Shown in pieces: positions 39,750 to 48,761 of a stretch of 64,000 nucleotides of DNA (the first letter of the stretch is position 1; each line of letters opens with the position of its first letter). The notes under the pieces were generated by a model. The model was not told where the DNA came from. It saw nothing but the letters and a program-made list of their open reading frames with translations, and did not search any database. A program made the translations under genes and the position numbers. Source of the stretch: Natrinema limicola JCM 13563 (GTDB lineage Archaea > Halobacteriota > Halobacteria > Halobacteriales > Natrialbaceae). The DNA lies in the NCBI RefSeq assembly GCF_000337475.1, contig NZ_AOIT01000017.1, forward strand, positions 65,635-129,634. Direction: 5' to 3'.

Positions 39750-40198
39750 TGGGAAAGTACCAATCGCACTTACTGTCGAATTTTAATAAGGCTATCGGGT
39801 TGTTTCGATCGAAAGAGGGGTATTACCAGCGAGACGTGTCGTTTCGGCTGCGAGAGACCCATAATGCCTATGACGAATTGGTCAGTGATGGTCCCATAAT
39901 GTGCGGTTCATGTTTACAGTCCAGATATTTTATTTCGACACAATTATATAGGATGATCCATCACTAGAGACTTCGACTCGAGCGAGTACAAACAAGTCTC
40001 ACTAACTGGCAGTATCACAGTGAAACAGGAAAGCAGATCGCGTGACGGAAAAATGTCACGCGACCGCTTGCCGCCCTGAATTGGTCCCCGCTGACGCTTC
40101 GGCCCTCCAAGCGAAGCGTCACGTAGAAGACTACGTTGTGTATACTTAAATGTAACGGCAGTGCTGACAGCAGACGCGGCCACTGAGCCGGGCCTCGC
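39750..40198. other. Non-coding region rich in inverted repeats
   Basis: This 449-base gap upstream of the PadR gene contains several inverted repeats: GTGATGG (39886) with CCATCAC (39957), GAGACTT with AAGTCTC (about 39966-40000, enclosing ACTCGAGCGAGT), CGTGAC-8 nt-GTCACG (40041-40060) and TGACGCTTCG-10 nt-CGAAGCGTCA (about 40093-40122). No coding frame is convincing. It could hold a small RNA or remnant elements. Confidence 0.5.
40093..40122 (+). repeat. 10-bp inverted repeat, possible terminator or small RNA stem
   Basis: TGACGCTTCG and CGAAGCGTCA pair perfectly around a 10-base loop. The stem lies 76 bases beyond the stop of the 48-residue gene on the minus strand (40199). Confidence 0.6.
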
Positions 40199-40345
40199 CT
40201 AGATGTGTTCCTCCTCGAGTACCCAGCCGAGTGCTCGCTTGTAGTAGGTAAACATCTCTTCGACGCCGTCGTGGCGCATCTCGTCGCTCTCTAAGTGCTC
40301 TTTGAGGAACTCGTACTGTTCGCGGATTTCGGCTTCGTCTCGCAT
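40199..40345 (-). CDS. Conserved small acidic protein, 48 residues
   Basis: It encodes MRDEAEIREQYEFLKEHLES followed by DEMRHDGVEEMFTYYKRALG and WVLEEEHI, a mostly helical charged protein. The GC-rich third positions, a clean start and a T-rich box about 27 bases upstream (a leaderless arrangement) all support a real gene. I recognise this type from haloarchaeal genomes. Function unknown. Confidence 0.75.
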   Translation of the reverse strand: MRDEAEIREQYEFLKEHLESDEMRHDGVEEMFTYYKRALGWVLEEEHI

Positions 40346-40746
40346 ACTCGTCACTATCAGGTGAGAACGGAAAAACGCCGCTACACCGTATCAATCGTCC
40401 TCGCGTCACGACGGGCGAACCCGAACACCGTTTCACACGGAAACACCTGTCTTTCGGGGCGAAACGATGTGGAACGACAGCGTGTGTCTCTGTCTACCCT
40501 GGCCGATCGCTGAACGGTCCGTTTGAACAGCATCCACAGCCACCAGCTCGGATTGGGTTGACGGGACTTGTCGTTGCTGCCGTTAATTGGCTGTTGAGCG
40601 ACGGTCGCCTTATCGCGTTCGGCTGCCCGAACACCGCCTTGAACTGTCTCTTCTGTCCCACGGACTGTCAGTGACGGTGACGGTGACGGTGACGGTCGCG
40701 AACTGGGTCCGGTGAGATTTTTTGTGCGCCGTCCGTAGCGAGACCC
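40346..40746. other. Intergenic region with a GTGACG tandem repeat
   Basis: This 401-base gap separates divergent genes. Four perfect GTGACG hexamers run from 40671 to 40694. The T-rich gattttttg near 40714 is a likely TATA-equivalent for the gene at 40747. No other gene is visible. Confidence 0.55.
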
Positions 40747-41469
40747 ATGAAAATCCGGGGCGAGCGCGAATGTACGGAGTGTGGGACCCGCTGGTCGTAC
40801 TACGAAACTGGGAGCGTCGGGTGTCCGGCCTGTGGCAGCCTCCAGAGCGTTGGTGTCGACGAACGGACCGAACACACCGACATGCAGGTCGCGTTCGATC
40901 TGACCCCTGTCCGAAACGCGATCGACGAGGTCGAATCCGACGACCTCGCCGAGCGAGCGCGCGACCGGTGTCGCGAGTACGTTCGCCGCCGTGGATTCGT
41001 CAACGCCGGTACCCTCCGTGAACTCGACGATACCTATCTGGCCGCGATCGAACTGCTCCACGTCGCCGACATCGTTGCCCGTGAAATTCATCTCGACGAA
41101 CGCGAAGAGCTGTACTTCCTTGCCCTGCTCCGCGATGCCGATCAGGGCGAGCGCCCGCCCGTCGAAGACGTTCCGAAATCGCTCCGCGCCGCTCGCGGTC
41201 TCGCCTACGCAAACGCCGTCCGCGAATACCGCCGCGACATCCGCACGTGGGCCGAGGATCGAGAACTAACCGCGAGCGAACGAGGGGCGCTCGAGACCCT
41301 CGGCGAACACGTCACGCGGGCCCGAATGCTCGACGGTGACATCGAACCACGGGCCGCCGAACAGCTGATCACGGCGACTCGCGACTTGGCGAACGGCCTG
41401 CGTGGCGACGAAATGGCGTTCTCGCAGGCCCAAGAGCGACTGGCGAGCCTCGAGTTCGGCGAAACTTAG
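40747..41469 (+). CDS. Zinc-ribbon protein of haloarchaeal DUF7117 type
   Basis: This 240-residue protein starts with a TFIIB-like zinc ribbon: CTECG and CPACG in the first 35 residues. A helical domain with RGFVNAGTLRELDDTYLAAI and LLHVADIVAREIHLDEREEL follows. I associate this layout with the haloarchaeal DUF7117 proteins. A role with nucleic acid is only inferred from the zinc ribbon. The end overlaps the convergent folD by 4 bases. Confidence 0.75.
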   Translation: MKIRGERECTECGTRWSYYETGSVGCPACGSLQSVGVDERTEHTDMQVAFDLTPVRNAIDEVESDDLAERARDRCREYVRRRGFVNAGTLRELDDTYLAAIELLHVADIVAREIHLDEREELYFLALLRDADQGERPPVEDVPKSLRAARGLAYANAVREYRRDIRTWAEDRELTASERGALETLGEHVTRARMLDGDIEPRAAEQLITATRDLANGLRGDEMAFSQAQERLASLEFGET

Positions 41470-42359
41470 GGCAGATCCACGGCGACGTCTTCCTGCAGGC
41501 TCGCAGCTTTGACAGTATTGTATAACAGCATCGCGCGCGTCATCGGGCCGACGCCGCCGGGAACCGGCGTAATTGCGCTCGCTTTCTCCTTTGCGCTCTC
41601 GAACTCGACGTCGCCGACGAGTTCGTACCCCTTCTCAGTGTCCGCGTCGACGCGGTTGACGCCCACGTCGATCACGACCGTTCCCTCCGAAATCATCGAG
41701 CCGTCGACGAGTTCCGGGACGCCGGCGGCAGCGACGACGATGTCCGCACGCTGGGTCTTTTCGGCGAGGTTCTCGGTCCGGGAGTGACAGACCGTCACCG
41801 TCGCATTGCCGTCGTCGGCCTTCTGGATCAGCAGATTTGCCAGCGGCTTGCCGACGATGTCCGAGCGGCCGACGATCGTTACGTCCTTGCCTTCGGTGTC
41901 GACGCCGGCCGACTCGAGTAACTTCTGGACGCCGTGGGGCGTACAGGGTCGGAAGCGAGCGTCACCGGCGACGAGTCGGCCGACGTTCTCGGGATGGAAG
42001 CCGTCGACGTCCTTTGCGGGATCGACTCGGCGGATCACGTCGCGGTAGTCGACGTGGTCCGGGACGGGTGCCTGGACGATGTAGCCGTGGACGTCGTCGT
42101 TGTCGTTGAGGTCCGCGATAGTGTCGAACAGTTCCTCGGCTGGGGCGTCGCCGTCGACGTCGACGTGGTGGCTCTCGATGCCGACCTCCTCACAGTCGCG
42201 CTGTTTCATGTTCACGTACGTCTGGCTTGCAGGGTCGTCGCCCATGAGAACCGTCGCCAGTCCCGGCCGTGCACCCGCATCAGCGAGTGTCTCGATCGCC
42301 TCGGTCAACTCGTCTCGAATGTTACTCGCAACCGCGTTGCCGTCGATGATCTCGGTCAT
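41466..42359 (-). CDS. folD: Methylenetetrahydrofolate dehydrogenase/cyclohydrolase FolD
   Basis: This 297-residue bifunctional enzyme interconverts methylene-, methenyl- and formyl-tetrahydrofolate. The N-terminal motif SQTYVNMKQRDCEEVGI contains the catalytic Lys, and FHPENVGRLVAGD and PCTPHGVQKLLES are the family motifs. The NADP-binding domain has VGRSDIVGKPLANLLI. It follows glyA on the same strand, so the two one-carbon enzymes may be cotranscribed across a 199-base gap. Confidence 0.96.
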   Translation of the reverse strand: MTEIIDGNAVASNIRDELTEAIETLADAGARPGLATVLMGDDPASQTYVNMKQRDCEEVGIESHHVDVDGDAPAEELFDTIADLNDNDDVHGYIVQAPVPDHVDYRDVIRRVDPAKDVDGFHPENVGRLVAGDARFRPCTPHGVQKLLESAGVDTEGKDVTIVGRSDIVGKPLANLLIQKADDGNATVTVCHSRTENLAEKTQRADIVVAAAGVPELVDGSMISEGTVVIDVGVNRVDADTEKGYELVGDVEFESAKEKASAITPVPGGVGPMTRAMLLYNTVKAASLQEDVAVDLP

Positions 42360-42558
42360 TACTCGAGTGGGCGACCGCGAGACTCATTAATCCCCGGATT
42401 CGTGCGTAGAATCGCCCTCAATTTGGCCCGAATGTACACGTTTGTGAATACTCGTCGCCGGACTGCCCGTCGACTCAGTCGGTCGTGTCGGCAGGAGTAC
42501 CTACCGCTTGCGAGGACTGGCAGCGAACCGTCAGCAGCGAAAACGGGTCGGTCGTCAG

Positions 42559-43806
42559 CTATTCGTACAGTGGGTTCTCGTCACACAGCGTCGCGACTTC
42601 CTCGCGAACCTCCTCGAGGACGCTCTCGTCGTCGGGACTGTCGATGACGCGGGCGATCAAGTCGGCGACCTGTCGGCAGTCGTCCTCGTCGAAGCCACGC
42701 GTGGTCAGTGCCGGTGTGCCGGCACGGATGCCGCTGGGATCGAACGCCGAGCGCGTTTCGCCGGGCACCGTGTTCCCGTTGAGGACGATGCCGGCTTCCT
42801 CGAGCGCTTCTTCGGCGTCGCCACCGCTCGTGTCGGGGTGGCTCTCGCGGAGGTCGACAAGCACGAGGTGGTTATCGGTGCCCTCAGAGACCAGCGAGAA
42901 GCCGTGTTCCGAGAGCCGGTCGCCGAGCGCTTTCGCGTTCGCGACTGTCTGTTCGGCGTACTCCTCGAATTCGGGCTGGAGCGCCTCTTTGAAGCCGACG
43001 GCCTTGCCGGCGACGTTGTGCATGAGCGGGCCGCCCTGGCCGCCAGGGAAGACGGCGGCGTCGATGTCGTCGGCGTACTCCTCGTCACACATGACGATGC
43101 CGCCCCGGCCCGAGCGGATCGTCTTGTGCGTGCTGCCGGTGACGAAGTCGGCGACACCGACCGGCGAGGGGTGGACGCCGGCAGCGACGAGCCCCGTGAT
43201 GTGAGCGATGTCAGCGAGGTGGAGCGCGTCGACGTCGTCGGCGACGTCCTGAATCCGCTCCCATTCGACCTCACGCGGGTACGCGGAGTAGCCCGAAACG
43301 ATAATGTCTGGCTCGAATTCGGCCGCGTGCTCGGCGAGGCCGTCGTAGTCGAGATAGCCCGTCTCGGCGTCGACCTCGTACTGTTCGACCTCGTAGAGCT
43401 GGCCCGTGAAGTTCGCCGGATGGCCGTGACTGAGGTGGCCGCCGTGGGTCAGATCCAGCGAGAGGATCTTGTCGCCCGGCTCGAGCATCGCGAAGTAGAC
43501 GGCCTGGTTGGCCTGCGTACCCGAGTGGGGCTGGACGTTGACGTGCTCTGCGCCGAACAGCTCCGTGGCACGGTCGATTGCGAGTTGCTCGACCTCGTCG
43601 GCGTACTCACAGCCGCCGTAGTAGCGCTCGCCGGGGTAGCCCTCGGCGTACTTGTTCGTCAGGGCGCTGCCCTGTGCGTCGAGGACGGCCTCGCTGACGT
43701 GGTTCTCGCTGGCGATCATCTGGAGCGTCTCGCGCTGGCGCTGTACCTCGCCCTCGAGGGCGTCGGCGACGGCGGGATCGACGTCCCGTACCTTGTCGTG
43801 GTCCAT
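42559..43806 (-). CDS. glyA: Serine hydroxymethyltransferase
   Basis: This 415-residue PLP enzyme makes glycine and methylenetetrahydrofolate from serine. MIASENHVSEAVLDAQGSAL, YAEGYPGERYYGGCEYADEV and the PLP Lys in VTGSTHKTIRSGRGG are intact. It supplies methylenetetrahydrofolate for thyA (33166) and folD (41466), both nearby. The ATG at 43806 begins the family's usual N-terminus. Confidence 0.97.
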   Translation of the reverse strand: MDHDKVRDVDPAVADALEGEVQRQRETLQMIASENHVSEAVLDAQGSALTNKYAEGYPGERYYGGCEYADEVEQLAIDRATELFGAEHVNVQPHSGTQANQAVYFAMLEPGDKILSLDLTHGGHLSHGHPANFTGQLYEVEQYEVDAETGYLDYDGLAEHAAEFEPDIIVSGYSAYPREVEWERIQDVADDVDALHLADIAHITGLVAAGVHPSPVGVADFVTGSTHKTIRSGRGGIVMCDEEYADDIDAAVFPGGQGGPLMHNVAGKAVGFKEALQPEFEEYAEQTVANAKALGDRLSEHGFSLVSEGTDNHLVLVDLRESHPDTSGGDAEEALEEAGIVLNGNTVPGETRSAFDPSGIRAGTPALTTRGFDEDDCRQVADLIARVIDSPDDESVLEEVREEVATLCDENPLYE

Positions 43807-44028
43807 ATCCGAATTGCGGTCTGGCGGCTGTATAAGTGTACCCTTCCCCGGCAAGTCGAGCCACTACTGGCTCCATCACGACGAGGCCGACCCGGCGGCC
43901 GAGCAACTGTCAGCCGATAGGCACCGCTCACTCGAGTGGAGCGCACGGCTCGTCGTCGGACCCGCGGAGACGCAGACAGCGCCGGGCGTTAGAGTCCGGC
44001 TGCTGGAGGGACCAGCCCCACTGACGGA

Positions 44029-44037
44029 TTTATATAC
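44029..44037 (+). promoter_or_regulatory. TATA box for the CHAT-domain protein
   Basis: TTTATATAC lies about 56 bases before the ATG at 44089. A start about 26 bases downstream would leave a leader of about 28 bases. The 100-base region around it is distinctly AT-rich. Confidence 0.65.
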
Positions 44038-44088
44038 TCATAACAACCCGATACAACTAACTTATTCGAGTGACATTCAGCTAACTAA

Positions 44089-46236
44089 ATGATTTGGTGG
44101 GAGGTAGATGGCGACGTCCTCCACGTCACCGACGCTGACAACGCCGAGTTGACAGTCGAGGGGGTTGATATCGCCGTCGATAGCGCTAGCGTCGACATCC
44201 CGCGTCCCGCTGACGAGACTGTCGCCGTAACGACTAGTGAACTTCGTTTCCCGCATGCGGTCGTGTACGCGTTCTCACTCCAATGCGATGATCACCGCGA
44301 ACTCGACCCTGGTGGCGAGCCGCTGTCACTGCCGCCCGGCGAGTACATCGTCGACGTCGACACCGAGATCAAGTCCTACCTCCGGTTTTCCGGCGCAGCG
44401 ACGATCGAACGGACGCCCGATTACGAGGAGGTCATCATCTCCTTTCCGACGCGAACGCGTGTCGTCCTCGGCCTCCGGTGTCGACACGAGTTCCCTGTGG
44501 GAACGATTACCGTTCCCGACCGCCCGTCTGCGATCGCCGACGCCATCACACATATGGCTGCCTCACACAAGACCGACGGCCCCGATCGTTCGTATCCCAC
44601 ACTCCGGGGTCATCCGGCACTGATCGAGCACGGTGACTCCCTCGAGATCACTGACTGCATCCGGTCTGGGACCCCTGACCACGGGATCGAACTCGTCGTG
44701 CCACCCAACTACGAGTCGCTGTTCGTCACTGCGCCGCTTGCCTACTATCTTCAGGCAACGGTCCGGACGACCGACGACTGCCGTCACGTCTCATCCAGTT
44801 CGGGTCCAGACCGTCCACGACTCCGACTCATCGACCGGGGGCACGACGTGGCGCTCTCACCGATGCCCGAGTTAGAGCACGACGTCGCACGGCTGCTCCG
44901 GAAAACGTTCTTCCTCGACTGTCTCGTCCGCAATGCCGGCCCTTACGGGACGACCCTCGCCGAATACAGTCTGCTCGAGTCCCTCGACCTCGACGCTGAC
45001 ACGCTGTACGACGCCTCACCGCAGGATCGCCTTGCAGCCTATCTCGACGTGCCCGACGCGGCTATCAAACACCGACTCCCCGAGTGGCACCTCTCGACGT
45101 ACGTCACACCCGCGTACGAGAGCGTCGAAACGCTGCCGTTCCTGCTCGACCGGCTGAGCATGATCTATACCCCGCGCAGCTCCGAGCTCGAGGGACGAGA
45201 ACTGGTCGAACGCTCGCTCGAGGATTTCTATCGTGGCCCCGATTCCGGCCACGGCTGGACCGAGCAGCCGTGCGCTCCGTCTGCGACCAGAGCTACCACC
45301 GGGCAGGTCGCCTCAGTCGACATCCTCAAACCCGACCTCCGGAGTGGCCGGACCCATGGCTGGCTGGCCGACGGCGTCCCGATCGACGCCTTCAAATCCG
45401 CACCCGAGGCCTACGACAACCGCCTCGACTATCTCGAGCGAGCGAACGACGCGATCTCGATTTATGTCGTCCTCAACGATCCGGAGATGGCCGGCGAACA
45501 CGACCGCGTTGCCGAGATCTACCGCCAGCGCTCTGAAGAACTGACGATCGACCTCTCCGTCGCGGAATCACTCGAGACGGCCACACTCGCCCGCGTCTTC
45601 GAGAGCGACCACGACTTCGTCCACTACATCGGCCACTGCGAAACCGGCGGGCTGTGCTGTCCCGATGGCACGCTCGCAGCCTCGAGCCTCGAGTGCTGTA
45701 ATGTCCAGACCTTCTTTCTCAACGCGTGTGGCTCCTTCCATGAGGGACAGACCCTGATCGAGAAAGGCAGCGTCGCCGGCGCGGTGACGTTCACCCAAGT
45801 CCTGAACGACCACGCCATCAAGGTCGGCTCGACGTTCGCCAAACTGCTGGTTCACGGCTTCAGCATCGAGCGAGCGATAGATCTCGCCCGCCGGCGCATC
45901 ATGATGGGTAAAGACTACACTGTCGTCGGCGACGGCACCCACTCGCTCACGCAGGGCGACCAGCCACCGACTACTGCGCGACTCGAGGAACTCGAAGCCG
46001 ACGGCCGTGAAACGCAATATCTCTTGTGTCTCGACTGTTACTCGATGCGAGCAGCCGGCTCATACTACTTCCCACACACCGAGACCAACGAGTACGCCTA
46101 TCTCTGCGGGAACGACTCGACGTTTACGTTGACACGATCGGAACTGGTGACGATGCTCAAAGAGACGGATGCAGCCGTGATCTACGACGGGGACGTGTAC
46201 TGGTCGGACGCACTCTGGCCACGATTCGATCGGTAA
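44089..46236 (+). CDS. CHAT (caspase-like) domain protein
   Basis: This is a 715-residue protein. The C-terminal 220 residues carry the features of a CHAT caspase-like peptidase: His516 in DFVHYIGHCETGGLCCPDG and Cys547 in TFFLNACGSFHEGQTLIEKG. GAVTFTQVLNDHAIKVGSTF and LLVHGFSIERAIDLARRRIM follow, as in CHAT proteins where the downstream segment ends the fold. The first 500 residues match nothing I know and hold several beta-rich stretches. There is no TPR, signal peptide or membrane helix. The last 85 residues contain a CLDCYSM segment. If active it would cleave proteins in the cytoplasm. Target and trigger are unknown. Confidence 0.75.
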   Translation: MIWWEVDGDVLHVTDADNAELTVEGVDIAVDSASVDIPRPADETVAVTTSELRFPHAVVYAFSLQCDDHRELDPGGEPLSLPPGEYIVDVDTEIKSYLRFSGAATIERTPDYEEVIISFPTRTRVVLGLRCRHEFPVGTITVPDRPSAIADAITHMAASHKTDGPDRSYPTLRGHPALIEHGDSLEITDCIRSGTPDHGIELVVPPNYESLFVTAPLAYYLQATVRTTDDCRHVSSSSGPDRPRLRLIDRGHDVALSPMPELEHDVARLLRKTFFLDCLVRNAGPYGTTLAEYSLLESLDLDADTLYDASPQDRLAAYLDVPDAAIKHRLPEWHLSTYVTPAYESVETLPFLLDRLSMIYTPRSSELEGRELVERSLEDFYRGPDSGHGWTEQPCAPSATRATTGQVASVDILKPDLRSGRTHGWLADGVPIDAFKSAPEAYDNRLDYLERANDAISIYVVLNDPEMAGEHDRVAEIYRQRSEELTIDLSVAESLETATLARVFESDHDFVHYIGHCETGGLCCPDGTLAASSLECCNVQTFFLNACGSFHEGQTLIEKGSVAGAVTFTQVLNDHAIKVGSTFAKLLVHGFSIERAIDLARRRIMMGKDYTVVGDGTHSLTQGDQPPTTARLEELEADGRETQYLLCLDCYSMRAAGSYYFPHTETNEYAYLCGNDSTFTLTRSELVTMLKETDAAVIYDGDVYWSDALWPRFDR

Positions 46237-46945
46237 CCGTCGACGCGGACGATGAGTGACAGCTTCAGTTCGCCTGTCGAACCACTCTCGACTCGGAACC
46301 ACCGGAAGACGAAGTAGCTGGTGTCGATCTCGGGAGTTGCAACTTCGCCGCCGTCTCGGTCGGTGGTGAATCCGTGTTGGATCCGGCGGCACACGCAAAG
46401 CGGACGAATCCCACTTCGCAAAACAGAAGCTGAAGTGTAGTGGTCCCTCATCTCGCGAGGCCACTTGTCTTGACTGGACGCGAACAGGTCGTCAACCGCG
46501 ACCGATACTATCCCAACACGGTCGGGATTCCCGTGACTTTCGGCGCGGACGGATCTCAAGGACCGCCGTACGTGCTGACCCGTTCTGTCCGCACAGTACT
46601 ACGTGACGATCGAGTCTGGTCAGACTCGAGATTCCCTCGAGCAATGACCGCTCGAACGCCCCACCATAGGTTCTGTCGAACGCACATACGATAGCAGAGT
46701 AACACGTTTGTTGTTTATAGTTATTGGTACTAGTAACGAAAACCTACCCTCAGCCGCTCTATTACCAATCCCCGTTTCCAATTGCACCTCTATCAACCCA
46801 TATCTGTATAAGAGATAGCGATGTTTCGTTGGCGAACTAACGTGTTCTTGGACAAAAATTACCGTTTCGGTACGGTACGAGAAGTTCTGCTGCCCAGATG
46901 GCCGCCAAAATTAAGTACTGTGCTCTCAATTACTTCTGTATAGGC
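46237..46945. other. Long intergenic region, AT-rich towards the regulator
   Basis: This 709-base gap has a GC-rich left part in which a minus-strand open frame (about 46240-46500, with GC-rich third positions) may be a decayed gene fragment. The right part, from about 46690, is AT-rich and leads to the TATA-like aaattaag (about 46911-46918) before the TbsP-like gene. No intact gene is supported. Confidence 0.5.
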
Positions 46946-47764
46946 ATGACCTCGAATTTACTCAACCATCAGATTGACGATATTCTCGAGTCAGTGCTCG
47001 AGGATGCAAGCGGTGATATCTTCATGGTAAATCCATCGCATGATGCCATCGAAGAGTTCGTCTCCGTCGCCACCACGTTCGACGGCGACCTTCCCGCAGT
47101 ACAGATGCTCGCCGACGAGCGAACGCTGAAAGACATCATGGACGATTTCATCGTCGCCTCGAACGCCGCCGACCTTATCAGCGAGGGCGCACTCGCCTTG
47201 CGAACGCTCGAGCAGGCCCCCGAAAACTCGCTTTTGATCACCGAGGACCGGGTCGTCGCCGTTGTCCACGCCGGCGACCGTGTCGGCGGCCTCGTCACCG
47301 ACGATCAGGATTTCGTCGCCGATACCTACGCGACCTACGAGGACCGCTGGGCCGACGCATCTGAATTCAATCTTCGGACGCCGCCGATCACGGACGTCCG
47401 CGAAACGCTCGCCGACGAGATCAGCCCCGACGCCGAAGGCGACTTCACGGCGATCCTCGACTCGCTCGAGACCGCCCGCGGCGACGGCGATGGCTTAGAC
47501 GAGGTCACGATCTCCTTGCTCGTTGCCGCCAAAAACGAGGCCCTGCTCTACGATATCAGCAAGTGGGGCGAAGACGTCGGCATTGCCTCCAAGGCGACCT
47601 TCTCGCGGACGAAGACCAAACTCGAGGACATGGGCCTGATCGACACCGAGAAGGTCCCGATCGACGTTGGCCGCCCGCGGCTCCGACTCAAGATCGGCGA
47701 CGACCGTCTCAAAGAGGCCGACAACGGTCAGCTCGCGACGGTGGCGCAGTCGATTCTCAACTAA
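46946..47764 (+). CDS. TbsP-like transcriptional regulator (DUF5821 type)
   Basis: This 272-residue protein starts MTSNLLNHQIDDILESVLED. The N-terminal 150 residues resemble the helical/beta part of TbsP-like proteins. The C-terminus has a winged-helix-like segment, EALLYDISKWGEDVGIASKA with TFSRTKTKLEDMGLIDTEKV. TbsP is a haloarchaeal regulator linked to sugar metabolism; I assign the family by recognition only. The ATG at 46946 has an aaattaag box about 32 bases upstream. A nested palindrome starts at its stop codon. Confidence 0.75.
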   Translation: MTSNLLNHQIDDILESVLEDASGDIFMVNPSHDAIEEFVSVATTFDGDLPAVQMLADERTLKDIMDDFIVASNAADLISEGALALRTLEQAPENSLLITEDRVVAVVHAGDRVGGLVTDDQDFVADTYATYEDRWADASEFNLRTPPITDVRETLADEISPDAEGDFTAILDSLETARGDGDGLDEVTISLLVAAKNEALLYDISKWGEDVGIASKATFSRTKTKLEDMGLIDTEKVPIDVGRPRLRLKIGDDRLKEADNGQLATVAQSILN

Positions 47765-47835
47765 CGAAATTTTACGCTGCGGTCTATCGCGGTCGCAATA
47801 CCGTCGCGACCGCGATGTCCCTCGGTAAAATTTCG
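47765..47835 (+). repeat. Nested inverted repeat immediately after the TbsP-like gene
   Basis: The outer arms CGAAATTTTAC (47765-47775) and GTAAAATTTCG (47825-47835) pair perfectly. The inner arms ATCGCGGTCGC (47786-47796) and GCGACCGCGAT (47806-47816) also pair perfectly around a 9-base loop. The two stems lie one inside the other, 71 bases in all, starting on the base after the stop codon. It may be a terminator structure or a palindromic element. Confidence 0.8.
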
Positions 47836-48056
47836 ATCAAAAGCACTCCTCCCTCCCCTACGGGTCGGTCGTCGGCCCGCTCGCTCAGCCTTCGGCTTCG
47901 CTCGCGGTGAGGTCGGGTAACAGCCTGCCCTTCCCCGGGTCGCGCGTCCTCGCGTTCACTCGGACACGCTCCCGGCCACGGCGTTCTGAATTCGGCTGTT
48001 CGTTTGCGCTACCGCATGGCGCAAACCCCAAGTCGACCCCGTGAGACGGTTCGAGT

Positions 48057-48761
48057 ATGTACGAGGCCGTCCACGCCCACCCCGACGGACAGAGTACGGT
48101 CGCCAGGCTCGCGAAAACGGCGGCCGACTACGGCTTCGAGGGCGTGGTCGTGCGCAATCATTCCGACGCTCGAGCCGACTATGACCCCGAGCGAATTCGC
48201 GACGAGTACGGGATCGATGTCGTCGAGGGTGTCGAGATTCGGACCGACGATCGACAATCAGCCAGCGGTGCGGTGGGGAACTACCGGACCACCGAAACAA
48301 TCGTCGCGGTCCACGGCGGGACGAACGCCATGAACCGGTTTGCGGTCGAACAGGCGAAAGTCGACGTGCTCGCCCACCCGATGGCCGGTGACGGCGATAT
48401 CAATCACGTCCTCGTGAAAGCCGCGGTCGAAAACGGCGTCCGCCTCGAGTTCGACCTCTCGGGAGCCCTCCGGCAAAGCGGCGGTCGCCGCGTCCGAACC
48501 CTCCAGTCACTGCGAAAGCTCCGGGAGATCGTCGACCACTACGACGCGCCGTATGTCGTCAGCGCCGAGCCGACCTCACATCTCGAGGTGCGGGCCCCCC
48601 GCGAACTCAAGGCACTCGGCGAAGAGATCGGTTTCACACGCGAGTTCATCGAAGACGGGCTCGCAGAGTGGGGACGGCTCGCCGAGCGAAACCGCCACAT
48701 CCACTCCGAGTCGTTCATTGAGCCCGGCGTCGAACGGGGCAGGTATGAAGAAGAGTCTTGA
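48057..48761 (+). CDS. rnp3: RNase P protein component 3 (Rpp30-like)
   Basis: This 234-residue protein of the archaeal RNase P p30 family folds as a TIM-like barrel and helps mature tRNA 5' ends. It starts MYEAVHAHPDGQSTVARLAK. AHPMAGDGDINHVLVKAAVE and then NGVRLEFDLSGALRQSGGRR are the family's most recognisable parts. First gene of a tight cluster with the methyltransferase (17-base overlap), rnp2 and psmA. Confidence 0.94.
   Translation: MYEAVHAHPDGQSTVARLAKTAADYGFEGVVVRNHSDARADYDPERIRDEYGIDVVEGVEIRTDDRQSASGAVGNYRTTETIVAVHGGTNAMNRFAVEQAKVDVLAHPMAGDGDINHVLVKAAVENGVRLEFDLSGALRQSGGRRVRTLQSLRKLREIVDHYDAPYVVSAEPTSHLEVRAPRELKALGEEIGFTREFIEDGLAEWGRLAERNRHIHSESFIEPGVERGRYEEES

Noticed and set aside
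40671..40694. GTGACG hexamer run as a possible CRISPR or regulatory array
   Set aside because: Four hexamers with no spacers; a simple tandem repeat explains it. No CRISPR array or cas gene was found in the window.
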